DNA of 64,000 nucleotides from assembly GCF_003852525.1 (NCBI RefSeq), contig NZ_QAJL01000005.1:34752-98751 (forward strand). The letters run 5' to 3'. Under the pieces are notes generated by a model, which was not told the origin of the DNA, searched no databases, and saw only the letters and a program-made list of their open reading frames with translations. The DNA comes from Pedobacter sp. KBW06 (GTDB lineage Bacteria; Bacteroidota; Bacteroidia; Sphingobacteriales; Sphingobacteriaceae). The first letter of the stretch is position 1. Each line of letters opens with the position of its first letter. Shown one piece after another: positions 7,429-15,348 of this stretch. The position numbers were made by a program, and so were the translations under genes.

Positions 7429-8586
7429 TCAATTGGCTTTTATCAGTTTTAAGCTGCGGTTCCACAGTGCAATTGCGAATTCCTTTTTTTGCAGGGTTTT
7501 GAAAATCCGTATTTCCTCCATCAAAGAGGTTTCATTATCCAGGAATTTTAATATTTGTCGGGAGCTGTTCTTTTTGAACAGGGTGGAAAAAATTTCTTCC
7601 CCTGAAAGACGTTTGCTGCTTAGCAAATGAAGGAGCGTCGCATCATAGGTTTCAAATCTTTTTGGCGAGACTGCTGAAATATAAGGATGCCCGGATTTCA
7701 GCAATTGTGAGACAATCGCAGCGGTATGTTTCTGTATGAAACGAAAGGTATAGCCGGTGGATCCTTTTGTAAATCCTCCTGCAGTGCCGAGATAAATGAT
7801 GCGGCCTTCCCCTGGATTAATTGGATGGTCAGACATTGGGATTATACCTTTTTCCCTTTCTTTGATGTCGTAATCTTCGCAATGCAGCTGTTCCCGTATG
7901 TATTGTTTGAGGGCAGTTGTATAGGCGGCATCCGGCAACTCATTTTCAGAGAATACAGTATATTCAACTAAAGCAAGAGTTGAGCTAAGGGGCAATACGT
8001 AGACGAAGGATGTTCCTGCATGCTGGGTAGTGTTAAAGTCCATCAACGTGGCACGTTCTTCGTCAAATACTGGTGATTTGCTTTCTATGGTCCAACCCTC
8101 AAAATGCTGTAGTAAATACTGATAACGGTCAGGCTTTTTTTTCCGGATCCTGGGAATGCTGGAGAAAACATAATCTGCGCTGAACTGCGTTCCGTCGATC
8201 GTTACGTATCCTTTTTCCTCTTCGGTAGAGATGCTTTCTACGTTTCCCTGTATCATGCTAATGTGACTGCTTTCCGATAATTGTTCCCCGGTATAAGCAT
8301 AGAAGTCCGCTCCGCGGATCATTTTGTATTGATAAGGATGGATGTCCAGTTCCTGATGCTCAGCAGCGCTGACAAAGGATAAATGACTCCATTTCCTGAA
8401 AACAACGGGTTCAAATACATCCTGCTGTTTTTCCCAAAAGCACCAGGTTCTGTCGTTTTCTATTTTACGGGTCTTGTCGACGAGCAGAACCTGCTTGTTG
8501 GATGTTTTAAGGTAAGGCAACATCCTTAAAGCCAGGCTTCGTCCTGCACATCCTCCTCCGGCAATGATATAATCAAAATGTTTCAT
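7429..8586 (-). CDS. crtY: Lycopene beta-cyclase
   Basis: 385 residues. It closes both ends of lycopene to beta-ionone rings, giving beta-carotene, at the membrane surface. The N-terminus has the dinucleotide-binding motif IIAGGGCAGRSLALRML (7-23), and NDRTWCFWE (residues 44-52) is a hallmark of the CrtY family. GTAGGFTKGSTGYTF near residue 270 is the second conserved block. Last gene of the crt operon, its start overlapping the crtZ stop by four bases. Size and motifs fit bacterial CrtY rather than the heterodimeric CrtYc/Yd type. Confidence 0.92.
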   Translation of the reverse strand: MKHFDYIIAGGGCAGRSLALRMLPYLKTSNKQVLLVDKTRKIENDRTWCFWEKQQDVFEPVVFRKWSHLSFVSAAEHQELDIHPYQYKMIRGADFYAYTGEQLSESSHISMIQGNVESISTEEEKGYVTIDGTQFSADYVFSSIPRIRKKKPDRYQYLLQHFEGWTIESKSPVFDEERATLMDFNTTQHAGTSFVYVLPLSSTLALVEYTVFSENELPDAAYTTALKQYIREQLHCEDYDIKEREKGIIPMSDHPINPGEGRIIYLGTAGGFTKGSTGYTFRFIQKHTAAIVSQLLKSGHPYISAVSPKRFETYDATLLHLLSSKRLSGEEIFSTLFKKNSSRQILKFLDNETSLMEEIRIFKTLQKKEFAIALWNRSLKLIKAN

Positions 8587-9050
8587 CGTTGTTTTTTTTG
8601 AGATTGCTGCCAGTATTTTCGCGCGGCAAACAACATGCCGAAGGATTCACCCTGATGTCTGTCCAGGTGTTTATGATGCATTTTATGCGCCCTTTTGATC
8701 GTTTTTATGTAGGTATTGTTGCTTCTTGAAAACCATTTGAACCTCTGGTGAATGACCACATCATGTATGATGAAATAAGCGATGCCGTAGAGTAAAATTC
8801 CCAGACCAACGTAGAACATCCAGTTGAACCTTGCTTCTGCACCAAAAAAGAAAAGAAGAATGCTCGGGGCCGCAAATATCAGAAAGAAGAAATCATTTTT
8901 TTCAAAGAAATGAGGTTTTTTCTGGTGGTGATCTTTATGTAATACCCATAGAAGCCCATGCATTACAAACTTATGAGTAAACCATGCCACGCCTTCCATA
9001 AAGATAAAAGTACCTGTTGTAATCAGTAAATAGATCAATCCGTTAGTCAT
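8583..9050 (-). CDS. crtZ: Beta-carotene 3-hydroxylase
   Basis: 155 residues. A di-iron, membrane-embedded hydroxylase that adds 3-OH to both beta-rings, making zeaxanthin. All four histidine clusters are visible: HKFVMH (27-32), HKDHH (39-43), HDVVIHQR and HKMHHKH. Hydrophobic segments precede and separate them, as in the fatty-acid hydroxylase superfamily. The gene lies between a small secreted-protein gene and crtY and overlaps crtY by four bases. With crtI, crtB and crtY present and no ketolase, the likely end product is zeaxanthin. Confidence 0.92.
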   Translation of the reverse strand: MTNGLIYLLITTGTFIFMEGVAWFTHKFVMHGLLWVLHKDHHQKKPHFFEKNDFFFLIFAAPSILLFFFGAEARFNWMFYVGLGILLYGIAYFIIHDVVIHQRFKWFSRSNNTYIKTIKRAHKMHHKHLDRHQGESFGMLFAARKYWQQSQKKQR

Positions 9051-9092
9051 TGCACAGCTCTTTTTTATAATGAAGTATTACATCTTTTTCCG

Positions 9093-9596
9093 TCATGTGT
9101 TTAATCCTTTCTTTTCCTCCGCAGAACAATAGTTCGAAGTTGACAAATATTTTGATATGCTGTCCTTCAATTTTTTATCTTTTATTGTTTTCAGGTTGCT
9201 TAATAAAAACTGCTTATCCTTTGTGATGTCGTCATTGTAATTGAGAAACGAAGGAAGATTAGTCTGAATAGCAAACCTCAAAAATCGTATTTCTATGTTA
9301 TGAGATTCTTTCTTTACTGCTGCTTCGATCAGTGCTTTTCCTTTTTTGAACCTTTTGAATTTATGGATTGGGTTAAGTCCGTACCTGCAGCGCATCATCT
9401 CGGCAGCTCCTTTATAACAGATGAAAAGAGGCGGAGAGGAGGGCCCTATACCAGACAGTATTTCCAAAAGCCGGTCTGAGGAATCCTTACTGTGTGTTGC
9501 GGCTTCGAACAAACGCTTTACTTCCCGGAGTTCCGGTTCTGCAGAATAGGTTTTGGTTGCAAAAAGTAACAGGAGTAAAAAGACAGCAGCTTTCAT
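9093..9596 (-). CDS. Conserved small exported protein inside the carotenoid operon
   Basis: 167 residues, function unknown. A signal peptide (MKAAVFLLLLLFATKTYSA) is followed by a helical region containing a KRLFEAATHSKDSS repeat-like helix, KGAAEMMRCRYGLNP, and a KALIEAAVKKESHNIEIRFLRFAIQTNLP segment (split here by its own helix break) reminiscent of TPR-like helical pairs. It overlaps the crtB stop by four bases and sits 42 bases before crtZ, so it is made with the pathway enzymes. It does not resemble a known carotenoid enzyme. It could be a periplasmic scaffold or assembly factor for pigment placement, but that is a guess from position. Confidence 0.75.
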   Translation of the reverse strand: MKAAVFLLLLLFATKTYSAEPELREVKRLFEAATHSKDSSDRLLEILSGIGPSSPPLFICYKGAAEMMRCRYGLNPIHKFKRFKKGKALIEAAVKKESHNIEIRFLRFAIQTNLPSFLNYNDDITKDKQFLLSNLKTIKDKKLKDSISKYLSTSNYCSAEEKKGLNT

Positions 9597-10429
9597 ATGG
9601 TATTGGTTTTATAACGGATGATAGAATCAAACATCAATCCGAATTTATGAACGTTTGAAATCCGGATCCTTTGGGTCATCACTTTCTCAGCCGTGCTGTT
9701 TTTTATCTTGTTAAAAAGCTTTTTGTAATATACATAGGCGAGATAAACCCCATTTTTAGAAGAGGAAGGTAATTCCCGGATGCCAATCAGCGCCAGTTTA
9801 AATTCGATCTCTATTTCTTCTTCTATCTGTTTTTTTTCAATGTTAGAGAATTTGGAAAGGTTCACATTTGGGAAATAGCTGCGGTTGAGCATATAATAAT
9901 CGGCATTGACATCCCTCAGAAAGTTTACTTTTTGAAATGCAGAGCCCAATTTCATCGCCGAATCCTTCAGCTTTTCGTATTGTATTTTATCTCCTTCAGT
10001 AAAGACCTGCAGACACATTAGACCTACGACCTGAGCGGAACCCAGGATATATTGATCGTATTTTTCAGGAGTATATAATTCTTGTTTGAGATCCATTTCC
10101 ATGCTTTGAAGGAACAGATCAATCAATTCTTTGTCAATTTGATATTTGTTTACGACTTCCTGAAAGGAGTTGAGTATCGGGTTCAGGCTGATCCCTTCTT
10201 CAATAGCCTCAAAGCAATCTCTTTTGAACTTGGCAAGTAAAGCAATTTTGTTATAGTCATGAAAGCTGTCGACGATTTCATCTGCCAGTCTGACAAAACC
10301 ATATATGGCATAAATAGGCTGACGAAGCCTTTCGTTTAAAAAATAAATCCCCAAAGAAAAGCTTGTGCTGTAACGTTTGGTAGTCAATTCGCTGCATGCT
10401 GCAGATAATTTATCGAAGATCTCTTTCAT
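9593..10429 (-). CDS. crtB: Phytoene synthase (squalene/phytoene synthase family)
   Basis: 278 residues, typical size. Condenses two geranylgeranyl diphosphates to phytoene at the membrane face. The two aspartate-rich magnesium motifs are present: RLADEIVDS (first DxxxD, about residue 47) and NFLRDVNADY (second, about residue 170). The opening helix ends in YSTSFSLGIYFL, the conserved substrate-binding block. It starts two bases after crtI ends, so the two are cotranscribed. No geranylgeranyl diphosphate synthase is in the window. Confidence 0.93.
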   Translation of the reverse strand: MKEIFDKLSAACSELTTKRYSTSFSLGIYFLNERLRQPIYAIYGFVRLADEIVDSFHDYNKIALLAKFKRDCFEAIEEGISLNPILNSFQEVVNKYQIDKELIDLFLQSMEMDLKQELYTPEKYDQYILGSAQVVGLMCLQVFTEGDKIQYEKLKDSAMKLGSAFQKVNFLRDVNADYYMLNRSYFPNVNLSKFSNIEKKQIEEEIEIEFKLALIGIRELPSSSKNGVYLAYVYYKKLFNKIKNSTAEKVMTQRIRISNVHKFGLMFDSIIRYKTNTI

Positions 10430-10431
10430 GG

Positions 10432-11931
10432 CTATTTATTTAGGTGCTTTATCAATTGTTGAGCGGCTATATTTCCTGAAATAATCGAGGGTGGGACTCC
10501 CGGGCCCGGAACGGTAAGTTGTCCGGCATAGAACAGGTTGTCTATTTTCTTATTTTTCAGGGAGGGCTTTAGGGTTGCAGTTTGCATCAGCGTATTCGCC
10601 AGTCCGTAGGCATTTCCCTTATAAGAATTGTAATCTGAGATGAAATCACTTACACAATAGCTTTTTTTATAATCCAGTTGTTCACGTATGGCGCAACCCG
10701 TATAGGCCTCAAGCCTGTCCATGATCAGGTGGAAATATTGTTCCCGGATTGCTTCGGGATCTTTAAGATCCGGGGCGAGGGGCATCAGTACAAATAAATT
10801 TTCATGTCCGGCCGGTGCCACCGATGGGTCGGTAACACTTGGACAACACACATAAAATAATGGTTTAGCAGGCCATTGTGCATCTTTATAAATCTCCTGG
10901 GAATGCTGCTTTAAGTCTTCATCAAAGAACAAGGTATGGTGATTTAGACCATTTATTTTATGCTTTACACCCAGATAAAAGATGAGGCAGGAGGGGGCAA
11001 AAACCTTGTTGTTCCAATATTTTTCCGTATAATTTCTGTAAGTCTGATCCAGTAGCTGCTCCTCGACGTGGTGGTAGTCGGCAGCAGCAATGACACCATC
11101 ATAATTCTTTGTTCCTTTTCTTGAACTGAGATTTACAATGTATTTTCCCTGTACATCAAGAGCGGTCACAGGAGTATCGGTGTGAAATTTTGCGCCCTGC
11201 TTTTCTGCCACTTCCTTCATGGCCTGAATCACTTTTCCAAAACCGCCCTTAGGATACCATGTACCTAGTTTAAGCCCTGCATAATTCATCAGGCTATACA
11301 ATGCCGGTGTGTCTTCGGGCATTGCCCCAAGAAAGAGTACCGGAAACTCCATTAAAGCGATGAGCCTGGGATCTTTGAAATATTTTTTTACATGCGAACT
11401 AAAAGAAGTAAAAACCTGCAGTTTAAATAAACCTTTTATCAGGTCTGCATCTGCAAACTCCAGGAAGGATAGTCCGGGTTTGTAGACCAGCTTCCCGATT
11501 CCGATTTTATATTTGTAAGATGCTTCGGTTAAAAAGCTCCTTAGTTTAGCTGCACTTCCGCTTTCTATGGATTCGAACAGTTGGCAGAGTTCTTCAAAAT
11601 CAGCCGGGATATTTAAGACCTCGCCAGCACCGAAAACTACGCTGAAACCAGGATCGAGTAATTGCAGCTCATAAAAATCCTCAGCCTTATACCCAAAATC
11701 ATTAAAAAACTGTTCGAACACTTCAGGCATCCAGTACCAGCTTGGCCCCATATCAAAGACATAACCATTTTCGGTAATGAGTTGGCGGGCCCTTCCACCG
11801 ATAGCTGTGTTTTTCTCATAAACATCCACGCGGTAGCCTTGCTTTGCGAGATAGGCTGCTGCACTGATTCCGGCAAATCCTGAACCAATTACCGCTATTT
11901 CCGGACCTTCTTTTTTTTGATGAACTGACAT
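10432..11931 (-). CDS. crtI: Phytoene desaturase
   Basis: 499 residues. An FAD-dependent desaturase that converts colourless phytoene to red lycopene in four steps. The N-terminal FAD motif AVIGSGFAGISAAAYLAKQG is followed by YEKNTAIGGRA. The bacterial-type C-terminal signature GQLTVPGPGVPPSIISG (about 467-483) is clear, as is FDMGPSWYWMP (about 55-65). It is the first enzyme gene of the crt operon, 34 bases after the marR-family gene on the same strand, so the regulator is probably cotranscribed and could feed back on pigment synthesis. Confidence 0.94.
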   Translation of the reverse strand: MSVHQKKEGPEIAVIGSGFAGISAAAYLAKQGYRVDVYEKNTAIGGRARQLITENGYVFDMGPSWYWMPEVFEQFFNDFGYKAEDFYELQLLDPGFSVVFGAGEVLNIPADFEELCQLFESIESGSAAKLRSFLTEASYKYKIGIGKLVYKPGLSFLEFADADLIKGLFKLQVFTSFSSHVKKYFKDPRLIALMEFPVLFLGAMPEDTPALYSLMNYAGLKLGTWYPKGGFGKVIQAMKEVAEKQGAKFHTDTPVTALDVQGKYIVNLSSRKGTKNYDGVIAAADYHHVEEQLLDQTYRNYTEKYWNNKVFAPSCLIFYLGVKHKINGLNHHTLFFDEDLKQHSQEIYKDAQWPAKPLFYVCCPSVTDPSVAPAGHENLFVLMPLAPDLKDPEAIREQYFHLIMDRLEAYTGCAIREQLDYKKSYCVSDFISDYNSYKGNAYGLANTLMQTATLKPSLKNKKIDNLFYAGQLTVPGPGVPPSIISGNIAAQQLIKHLNK

Positions 11932-11965
11932 GCAGGTATTTAAATTGATGATGATTTAGAATGGG

Positions 11966-12580
11966 TTATAACTGCCCTCTTGTTTTTTCCTCATGAAAGT
12001 TTTCAAGTTTTGTCAGTAACCTGATCAAATCCATTTTTTCCTGATGGGATAGTGGCTCTGTTACCTTCATTGAGGCTAATCTTATGTTTTGCATGCTTTC
12101 ATTTAATACCTGGGTTCCTTTTGGCGTGATGTGGATCATTCTGTTTCTCTTGTCCGTATCTAATGCGGCTTGCTCTACCAGTCCATTACTGATTAATCTG
12201 TTCACGATTTGCATTCCTGCAGATTTCTCATGAATATTGAGCCGGATGAGTGCAGTTTTAGTCATACTTCCAAATGAAACCAAACTGATCAAATAAATAA
12301 ATTCGTCTGGTGTTGAAAAGGCTGTATTCACTATAGCAGCTTTTGCATGCAACCTCGCATATTTATAAAGGTGAACTAAGGAAGTGTTGATCACACTATC
12401 AGCTGAGCGTCCATTTACTTTTCCATCCCATTCCGGTTCAGGAAGTGTGACATGTCCTGTTTTTTGGTAATATTCATTTAGCCATTGCCCAAATAAATAG
12501 GGATCCTGCTCATGAGGATCAGACTCCTGCTCGTAAATTTTAATGAGGCCTATTACTTCGGTTATTAAATCGTAATACAT
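11966..12580 (-). CDS. MarR-family transcriptional regulator at the head of the crt operon
   Basis: 204 residues, somewhat longer than typical MarR (about 150) because of a 75-residue N-terminal extension. The winged helix spans about 95-170, with recognition helix TKTALIRLNIHEKSAGMQIV and wing DTDKRNRMIHITPKG (DxRxxxxxLT-type). No cysteine pair for redox sensing is present. Its position just upstream of crtI on the same strand suggests it controls carotenoid synthesis. The intergenic region upstream is AT-rich, but I could not pick out a confident operator. Confidence 0.82.
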   Translation of the reverse strand: MYYDLITEVIGLIKIYEQESDPHEQDPYLFGQWLNEYYQKTGHVTLPEPEWDGKVNGRSADSVINTSLVHLYKYARLHAKAAIVNTAFSTPDEFIYLISLVSFGSMTKTALIRLNIHEKSAGMQIVNRLISNGLVEQAALDTDKRNRMIHITPKGTQVLNESMQNIRLASMKVTEPLSHQEKMDLIRLLTKLENFHEEKTRGQL

Positions 12581-12825
12581 GTTTTTAGATTTATAAAGTG
12601 TAAATATATACTAATTATATGCATTTGTGTACTTTATTTTTAATTTTATGGCTGATAAAACATGAAATAAGTACATAATAATACTTATTTGTTTGTTGTT
12701 GTAGCTTCAGGATGATGAAAACGGTCAGGTTTTTAGCGGGATAAGTTGCTCTGGATCAATGGGGGTTATTGAGGTGCAGTTTTTGCACGAGAAAAATACG
12801 ATCGATTAAAATTTATTTACCAAAG

Positions 12826-13596
12826 ATGAAAATAGCAACATATAATGTAAATGGAATCAATGCCCGCCTGCCGGTATTACTCCGCTGGCTAAAAGAATCG
12901 AAACCTGATGTAGTTTGCTTACAGGAGCTGAAAGCTCCGCAGGAAAAGTTTCCTTTAGCTGAAATTAATGATGCAGGCTATCAGGCGATCTGGCATGGAC
13001 AGAAGAGCTGGAACGGAGTGGCCATTCTTTCTGCAGGGGCGGAGCTGAAAGAAGTTCATCGGGAATTGCCTGGTGATCCGGAAGATCTCCAAAGCAGGTA
13101 TATCGAAGCGATTGTCAATGATATCGTTATCGGCTGCCTTTATCTGCCCAACGGCAATCCCTATCCTGGTCCGAAATTCGACTATAAACTGGCTTGGCTT
13201 AAACGCTTCTCAGCGCACGCTAAAAAACTGCTGGATATGGGTGTTCCAGCCATCCTTACCGGTGATTTTAACGTGATTCCTACAGAAAAGGATGCGTATA
13301 AACCGGAACGCTGGGTCAATGATGCCTTGTTCAGGGAAGAAGTGCGTGAAGCCTTTAAGCTCCTCGTAGATCAGGGATGGACAGATGCCATTCGAAAACG
13401 CTATCCGGAGGAAACAATTTATACTTTCTGGGACTTTTTCCGTAACGCCTATGGCCGTGATGCCGGACTTCGCATTGACCACTTTCTTTTGAGCCCTCAG
13501 ATTGATCAGCGACTGATCGGGGCGGGGGTAAACCGGGAAGTCAGAGGATGGGAAAAGACCAGTGACCACGGGCCGGTCTGGATAGAAATTAAGTAA
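12826..13596 (+). CDS. xth: Exodeoxyribonuclease III (AP endonuclease)
   Basis: 256 residues from the ATG at 12826. The upstream in-frame ATG would add 19 residues not seen in the family, so I took the one beginning MKIATYNVNGINARLP. An endonuclease/exonuclease/phosphatase-fold enzyme that cuts at abasic sites and trims 3' ends in base-excision repair. Key blocks are CLQELKAP with the metal-binding Glu, GCLYLPNG, TGDFNVIP with the catalytic Asp-Asn, and SDHGPVWIEI with the terminal Asp-His pair. Single gene, followed by the chromate transporter with a separate promoter. Confidence 0.93.
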   Translation: MKIATYNVNGINARLPVLLRWLKESKPDVVCLQELKAPQEKFPLAEINDAGYQAIWHGQKSWNGVAILSAGAELKEVHRELPGDPEDLQSRYIEAIVNDIVIGCLYLPNGNPYPGPKFDYKLAWLKRFSAHAKKLLDMGVPAILTGDFNVIPTEKDAYKPERWVNDALFREEVREAFKLLVDQGWTDAIRKRYPEETIYTFWDFFRNAYGRDAGLRIDHFLLSPQIDQRLIGAGVNREVRGWEKTSDHGPVWIEIK

Positions 13597-13603
13597 AAAA
13601 ACG

Positions 13604-13611
13604 TATCTTTG
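13604..13611 (+). promoter_or_regulatory. Predicted -7 element for the chromate transporter gene
   Basis: TATCTTTG is an exact TAnnTTTG match eight bases after the xth stop and 108 bases before the chrA ATG, giving a leader of about 100 bases. Confidence 0.45.
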
Positions 13612-13681
13612 GGTAGCTTCACCGGGAACCTGAATATACCTGTAAACCGGCCTTCATGATCTGTTTAAAGACCATTATTTG

Positions 13682-13705
13682 GGCAGAAAATTCTGCCGGA
13701 GGAGG
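13682..13705 (+). promoter_or_regulatory. Leader hairpin and G-rich ribosome-binding region of chrA
   Basis: GGCAGAA (13682-13688) pairs with TTCTGCC (13691-13697) around an AA centre. A purine run, GGAGGAGG, follows at once, 15 bases before the ATG. Strong Shine-Dalgarno sequences are rare in this phylum, so a hairpin directly against one could modulate translation. A regulatory role is inference. Confidence 0.3.
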
Positions 13706-13719
13706 AGCTTTGTGTTTTT

Positions 13720-15039
13720 ATGAAAGAAAATAAACCCATCTCCCCACCGTCATTTAAAGAAGCCCTCAGATTCTGGTTTAAGCTAGGCTGGATTAGTTTT
13801 GGAGGAACGCTGGGCCACGTCAATATCATGCACGGTTTTCTGGTCGAAAAGAAGAAATGGATCAGCAGCAGCAGGTTCTTTCATGCCCTGAGTTTGTGCA
13901 TGCTTTTGCCGGGACCGGAAGCGCAGCAACTGGCCATATATATCGGCTGGCAGCTTCACGGTAAAAAAGGAGGGGTCCTGGCCGGAATATTTTTCATTCT
14001 CCCTTCCATGTTTATTCTTCTTGCGCTGAGCTGTATCTATGTAAACTATGGAAATCAGCCCTGGATGGATGCCATTTTCAGCGGCTTAAAACCAGCTGTC
14101 GTGGCCATTATTTTCCATGCCCTATGGAGTGTAGGCAGAAAAGCACTCCATACCGTTTCACATTATTTATTAGCCGGGCTTGCCTTTGCCAGTATTTTTT
14201 TCTTCAATATTTCCATGCCTTATATCATCCTGGGGACAATTGTATCGGCCTTGATCTTAAGGTATTTATGGCCCTCTCTGGTCTATAAAAAGAAAGCCCC
14301 TGAATCCCATGAAAGTTTGAATGAAGACGATTATTTCCTGAATAACAAAACTGTGGGCGGGAGGAATTTCAACGCTAAATTGTTATGGAAACAAAGCTTG
14401 CTGTTTCTCTTCCTCTGGATGCTGCCCCTGGTATGTTTTTATGTATTGAGCCCTGATTTTACGTTCTGGAAAGGCCTGGTCTTGTTTTTTACCCAAACGG
14501 CACTCTTTACCATTGGCGGATCTTATACCGTGTTGCCCTATGTGGCCCAATTTAGCGTCTCAAAATTTAACTGGTTAAGCAAATCTCAGATGGTAGATGG
14601 ATTTGCACTCGCGGAGACCACTCCCGGACCATTGATTATTGTGGTTTGTTATGTCGGTTTCATGGCTGGTTACAACCATTTCGACGGCTCTTTACTCATG
14701 GGGACTGTCGGACTGCTGGCGACTACATTTTACACTTTTCTACCTTCATTTCTTTTCATTTTCGTGGGTGGGCCGATATTGGAACGTACCCGGGGAAGCG
14801 AGCTCATCAGTGATGTACTTGGTTTTGTTACGGCCGCTGTAGTAGGGGTGATCCTTAACCTGACCTTTTATCTCGGAAAAGATGTGCTCTTTCCTCAGGG
14901 CTTAATGTTACATCAACTGGATTTAATGGCCTTGTTTTGGGTGTTCGTATCTCTCCTGCTGATTTTTAAGTTCAGGTTAAATGTGGTCTACCTGATCCTG
15001 CTCAGTATGCTGTATGGATTGCTCCAATGGTTGGTTTGA
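13720..15039 (+). CDS. chrA: Chromate transporter, two-domain CHR type
   Basis: 439 residues. An inner-membrane protein with two homologous CHR domains (about 10-185 and 225-435), each with several hydrophobic segments. The N-domain shows WISFGGTLGHVNIM and the conserved MLLPGPEAQQLAIYIGW block. The C-domain shows FTIGGSYTVLPYV and AETTPGPLIIVVCYVGFMAG. The family exports chromate or related oxyanions using the proton gradient. The gene is alone, with a long structured leader. A small membrane-protein gene on the opposite strand overlaps its last 38 bases. Confidence 0.9.
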   Translation: MKENKPISPPSFKEALRFWFKLGWISFGGTLGHVNIMHGFLVEKKKWISSSRFFHALSLCMLLPGPEAQQLAIYIGWQLHGKKGGVLAGIFFILPSMFILLALSCIYVNYGNQPWMDAIFSGLKPAVVAIIFHALWSVGRKALHTVSHYLLAGLAFASIFFFNISMPYIILGTIVSALILRYLWPSLVYKKKAPESHESLNEDDYFLNNKTVGGRNFNAKLLWKQSLLFLFLWMLPLVCFYVLSPDFTFWKGLVLFFTQTALFTIGGSYTVLPYVAQFSVSKFNWLSKSQMVDGFALAETTPGPLIIVVCYVGFMAGYNHFDGSLLMGTVGLLATTFYTFLPSFLFIFVGGPILERTRGSELISDVLGFVTAAVVGVILNLTFYLGKDVLFPQGLMLHQLDLMALFWVFVSLLLIFKFRLNVVYLILLSMLYGLLQWLV

Positions 15040-15190
15040 CCTGCTGATCTCGCGTTGCCGCACGTGTATTGTTATTGCATTTACCCAGCAGGCTATAGAT
15101 GACAAGAAATATAACGATGGTGGAGAGGCAACCGCCTCCCAGTTTTTTAGCGCCCCATGCGGCGATGATACCTCTGAAGAAATTATTCAT
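15002..15190 (-). CDS. Small membrane protein (62 residues), convergent with and overlapping chrA
   Basis: The frame begins MNNFFRGIIAAWGAKKLGGG and contains one membrane segment (CLSTIVIFLVIYSLLG, about 21-36). It then has a Cys and a short polar tail. The GAKKLGGGC block before the hydrophobic helix looks conserved and resembles very small membrane proteins I have seen in related genomes, from memory only. The gene overlaps the end of chrA by 38 bases on the other strand, which would constrain the tail. Function unknown. It could be spurious, but the clear start, membrane helix and composition argue for a real gene. Confidence 0.5.
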   Translation of the reverse strand: MNNFFRGIIAAWGAKKLGGGCLSTIVIFLVIYSLLGKCNNNTRAATRDQQVKPTIGAIHTAY

Positions 15191-15348
15191 AACAATAGAT
15201 TTTGAGAATACAACAAGATGTCTGTTTAATAGTTTTTAACTATTTAATATAGATTTAATTGATAGTGATTATTGAAATCAATATCTTAAATTTATAAAGC
15301 TTGACAATTAGCGACACCTAAATAAAATTCACTATATAAATTTAAGAC

